From an uncultured Oscillospiraceae bacterium (lineage in GTDB: Bacteria > Bacillota > Clostridia > Oscillospirales > Oscillospiraceae): DNA of 6,321 nt. Position numbers and translations under genes: made by a program. The notes beneath the pieces are model-generated. The model saw only the letters and a list, made by a program, of their open reading frames with translations, did no database searches and was not told the origin of the DNA. The DNA lies in assembly GCA_947628265.1 (NCBI GenBank), contig CANQZF010000107.1, positions 1-6,321 of the forward strand, in the 5' to 3' direction. Each line of letters starts with the position of its first letter. Position 1 is the first letter of the stretch. Of the stretch, positions 4,232-6,321 are shown piece after piece.

Positions 4232-5656
4232 ATGGGTGGATTTTTTGGAGTGACATCGAAACGCAACGCCGTTTTTGACGTGTTCTTCGGGACGGACTAC
4301 CATTCGCACCTGGGGACCCGCCGGGGCGGCATGGCCGCCTGGAGCCCGGAGCAGGGCCTCCAGCGGGAGATACACAACATCGAGAACACGCCCTTCCGCA
4401 CGAAATTTGAGGAGGACGTGCTGGAGCTCAAGGGCAATAGCTCCATCGGCTGTATCTCCGACACGGACCCCCAGCCCGTGCTCATCCGCTCGCATCTTGG
4501 CGTCTACGCCATCAGCATGGTGGGCATCATCCAAAACCAGGAGGACCTGACGAACCGGTTTTTGGACGCCACCTACGGGCACTTTGAGGCCATGGGCGGC
4601 GGCAAGGTCAACCAGTGCGAGCTGGTGGCGGCCCTCATCAACCAGCAGAGGACCTTTGAGGACGGCATCCGCTTCGCCCAGGAGAAGATAGAGGGCACGG
4701 TGTCCCTCTTATTGCTCACGGACAAGGGGGAGATCATCGCCGCCCGGGACAAGCTGGGCAGGCTCCCCATCATCATTGGGAAAAACGAGGAGGGCTACTG
4801 CGTCAGCTTCGAGTCCTTCGCCTTTGAGAAGCTGGGCTACACCTACGAGCGGGACCTGGGCCCCGGGGAGATCGTCCGCATCACACCGGGCGGCGTGGAG
4901 CGGCTGGCCGCCCCCGGGGACAGAATGAAAATATGCACCTTCCTCTGGACCTATTACGGCTACCCCAACTCCCGGTACGAGGGCTCCAACGTGGAGCTGA
5001 GCCGCGCCAAAAACGGGCGGCTCATGGCCAAATACGACCGGGAGCACAACGGCATCCCCGACGTGGACTTCGTCTGCGGCGTGCCGGACTCCGGCGTGGG
5101 CCACGCCATCGGCTACTCCAATGAGAGCGGCATCGACTACGCCCGGCCCTTTATCAAATACACCCCCACCTGGCCCCGGTCCTTCATGCCCTACAGGCAG
5201 GAGATCCGTAACCAGGTGGCCAAGATGAAGCTCATCCCCGTCCACGAGCTCATCGAGGGGAAAAAGCTCCTCTTCGTGGACGACTCCATCGTCCGGGGCA
5301 CACAGCTGGCGGGGACAGTGGACTTCCTCCGCAATAACGGGGCCAAGGAGCTCCATATGCGCTCGGCCTGCCCGCCCATCATGTACGGGTGCAAGTACCT
5401 CAACTTCTCCCGCTCCACCAGTGAGATGGAGCTCATCGCCCGCCGCACCATGAAGGCGCTGGAGGGAGACGAGGGCTTTGCCCACGCCGGCGAGTACGTG
5501 GACGGCACCACCTCCCGGGGCCGCGCCATGCGGGAGCACATCTGCAAGACGCTGAAGTTTGACTCGTTGGAGTATCAGACGCTGGATGGGACCTTGAGCG
5601 CCATTGGGATTGATAAGTGCAAATTGTGCACCTACTGCTGGAACGGGGAGGAATGA
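4232..5656 (+). CDS. purF: PurF-like amidophosphoribosyltransferase lacking the glutaminase cysteine
   Basis: This 474-residue homologue of glutamine PRPP amidotransferase catalyses the first purine step, forming phosphoribosylamine from PRPP. The N-terminal half (about 1-230) has the Ntn-glutaminase layout, but it begins MGGFFGV, not MCGIxG, so the catalytic Cys is Gly2. The Arg motif GHxRYST is replaced by GCISDTDPQP (73-82), and the oxyanion HNGN motif by SMVGI (95-99). The C-terminal phosphoribosyltransferase domain keeps the PRPP loop FVDDSIVRGTQ (348-358) and PDSGVGHAIGYSNESGI (285-301). Likely Fe-S ligands are C235 (KICTFLWTYYGYP), C387 (YGCKYLNF) and two of C463/C466/C469 (CKLCTYC), matching the B. 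subtilis PurF pattern. It may use free ammonia or a partner glutaminase. TAAGGAG (4219-4225) supports the start. It lies between purE and purM, so a role in purine synthesis is very likely. Confidence 0.88.
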   Translation: MGGFFGVTSKRNAVFDVFFGTDYHSHLGTRRGGMAAWSPEQGLQREIHNIENTPFRTKFEEDVLELKGNSSIGCISDTDPQPVLIRSHLGVYAISMVGIIQNQEDLTNRFLDATYGHFEAMGGGKVNQCELVAALINQQRTFEDGIRFAQEKIEGTVSLLLLTDKGEIIAARDKLGRLPIIIGKNEEGYCVSFESFAFEKLGYTYERDLGPGEIVRITPGGVERLAAPGDRMKICTFLWTYYGYPNSRYEGSNVELSRAKNGRLMAKYDREHNGIPDVDFVCGVPDSGVGHAIGYSNESGIDYARPFIKYTPTWPRSFMPYRQEIRNQVAKMKLIPVHELIEGKKLLFVDDSIVRGTQLAGTVDFLRNNGAKELHMRSACPPIMYGCKYLNFSRSTSEMELIARRTMKALEGDEGFAHAGEYVDGTTSRGRAMREHICKTLKFDSLEYQTLDGTLSAIGIDKCKLCTYCWNGEE

Positions 5657-5660
5657 ACCG

Positions 5661-5748
5661 GGACGGGTCGCCGGGGACGGCGACCCCTACGGACATTCAA
5701 TGACGGCTCAAACGAGCTGTAGGGGTCGCCGTCCTCGGCGACCCGTCC
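5661..5748. repeat. nested 30-bp inverted repeat between purF and purM
   Basis: Arms 5661-5690 and 5719-5748 are reverse complements with one mismatch, which is a G-U wobble in RNA, around a 28-nt loop. Each arm is itself a hairpin: GGGTCGCCG with CGGCGACCC around GGGA on the left (5665-5673/5678-5686) and around TCCT on the right (5723-5731/5736-5744). No T tract follows, so it is not a terminator. It has the look of a dispersed palindromic element (MITE/REP-like) that landed 4 nt after the purF stop. In the transcript it could alter mRNA stability or purM expression. No clear target-site duplication is seen. Confidence 0.85.
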
Positions 5749-5785
5749 ATCGAACACACGAACCTTATTTGAAAGGAACATTGCT

Positions 5786-6321
5786 ATGAACGACTCCAAA
5801 TCCGATTTTTACGCCTCCGCCGGGGTGGACATCACGGCGGGGTATAAGGCCGTGGAGCTCATGAAAAAGCACGTCCGGCGCACCCTCATTCCCGGTGCGG
5901 ACGACGACATCGGCGGCTTCGGCGGGACGTTTGTGCCCAATCTCACCGGGATGCGCGAGCCCGTGCTCGTCTCCGGCACCGACGGCGTGGGGACGAAGAT
6001 AAAGCTGGCCTTTGAACTTGATAAGCACGATACCGTGGGTATCGACTGCGTGGCCATGTGCGTCAACGACATCATCTGCTGCGGGGCAAAGCCCCTCTTT
6101 TTCCTGGACTACATCGCCTGTGGGCGCAATATCCCGGAGAAGATCGCCGCCATCGTGGGGGGCGTGGCGGAGGGGTGCGTGCAAAGCGGCTGCGCCCTCA
6201 TCGGCGGCGAGACCGCCGAGCACCCGGGCCTCATGCCGGAGGAGGATTACGACCTTGCCGGCTTCGCCGTGGGCATCGTGGACCGGGAAAAGGTCTTAAA
6301 GCCCGACTCCGTCCGGGAGGG
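5786..6321 (+). CDS. purM: phosphoribosylformylglycinamidine cyclo-ligase (AIR synthetase), 5' part
   Basis: The first 178 codons are present and the rest lies beyond the window; family members are usually about 330-350 residues. PurM uses ATP to close the ring of FGAM, giving AIR, in the cytoplasm. Visible family features are YASAGVDITAGYKAVELMKKHV at the start (written here as YASAGVDITAG, residues 9-19), GGFGGTFVPN (43-52), the ATP-binding SGTDGVGTKIKLA (63-75), DCVAMCVNDIICCGAKPLFFLDYIA (shown by CVNDIICCGAKPLFF) and the GGETAEHPGLMP segment near 139-150. The form AEHPG instead of AEMPG is a known variant. AAAGGAA at 5772-5778 places the start ATG. It follows the palindromic repeat and is 129 nt from purF, with no separate promoter seen, so it is probably read through from purE. 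Confidence 0.95.
   Translation, partial: MNDSKSDFYASAGVDITAGYKAVELMKKHVRRTLIPGADDDIGGFGGTFVPNLTGMREPVLVSGTDGVGTKIKLAFELDKHDTVGIDCVAMCVNDIICCGAKPLFFLDYIACGRNIPEKIAAIVGGVAEGCVQSGCALIGGETAEHPGLMPEEDYDLAGFAVGIVDREKVLKPDSVRE

Noticed and set aside
3803..4582. 259-codon minus-strand frame across purE and purF
   Set aside because: It spans two real genes and their spacer on the opposite strand, with low-complexity composition and no recognisable domain.
4709..5539. 276-codon minus-strand frame opposite purF
   Set aside because: A long antisense open frame is expected in a GC-rich gene. The Gly/Val/His/Asp-rich product has no motif, and the purF frame is clearly the coding one.
5661..5748. The purF-purM palindrome as an intrinsic terminator
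   Set aside because: No U-run follows the stem on either strand, and purM has no promoter of its own, so ending transcription here would silence it.

Overview
The window is about 6.3 kb of GC-rich (coding regions roughly 60% or more G+C) chromosome from a low-copy, chromosomal context. The gene set points to an endospore-forming member of the Clostridia, most likely an Oscillospiraceae/Ruminococcaceae-type gut bacterium (Flavonifractor/Oscillibacter/Intestinimonas-like). That placement rests on the spore-coat and cell-division cluster yabP-yabQ-divIC-yabR, on the style of the PurE and PurF homologues, and on GC-rich palindromic intergenic repeats. The genus is inference; no 16S or marker gene is present.

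Layout. Bases 1-389 contain no supportable gene but several perfect inverted repeats, ending in a Rho-independent terminator (353-387) that serves the minus-strand operon. Bases 390-1881 hold four minus-strand genes, transcribed right to left: yabP (sporulation), yabQ (spore cortex), divIC (cell division) and yabR (S1-domain RNA-binding protein). This is the same order as in Bacillus subtilis. A candidate sigma-E promoter sits upstream of yabP, and a candidate extended -10 promoter inside yabQ could drive divIC during growth. Bases 1882-2082 are a divergent intergenic region that also carries a near-consensus sigma-A promoter for the plus-strand gene at 2083-3342. That gene encodes a membrane-anchored G5-M23 peptidoglycan endopeptidase and is closed by a strong terminator at 3360-3390.

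The right half is the start of a de novo purine operon: purE (3699-4193), a purF homologue (4232-5656) and purM (5786 to the window edge). It has a near-perfect sigma-A promoter at 3510-3538 and a structured leader of about 155 nt containing GC-rich hairpins, an attenuator-like hairpin with a T-rich tail, and a six-codon upstream ORF that overlaps the purE start codon. PurF would make phosphoribosylamine from PRPP, PurM closes the imidazole ring to give AIR, and PurE acts on the carboxylated product N5-CAIR.

The most striking observation is that the PurF homologue lacks the catalytic N-terminal cysteine (it begins Met-Gly-Gly) and also the other glutaminase active-site motifs, while keeping the PRPP-binding motif and the Fe-S cysteines. 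It looks like an ammonia-using, or partner-dependent, PurF. Second is a 30-bp, nested, nearly perfect palindrome inserted 4 nt after the purF stop inside the operon. Third is a 119-bp out-of-frame overlap between yabQ and divIC, downstream of three A7 runs in yabQ.
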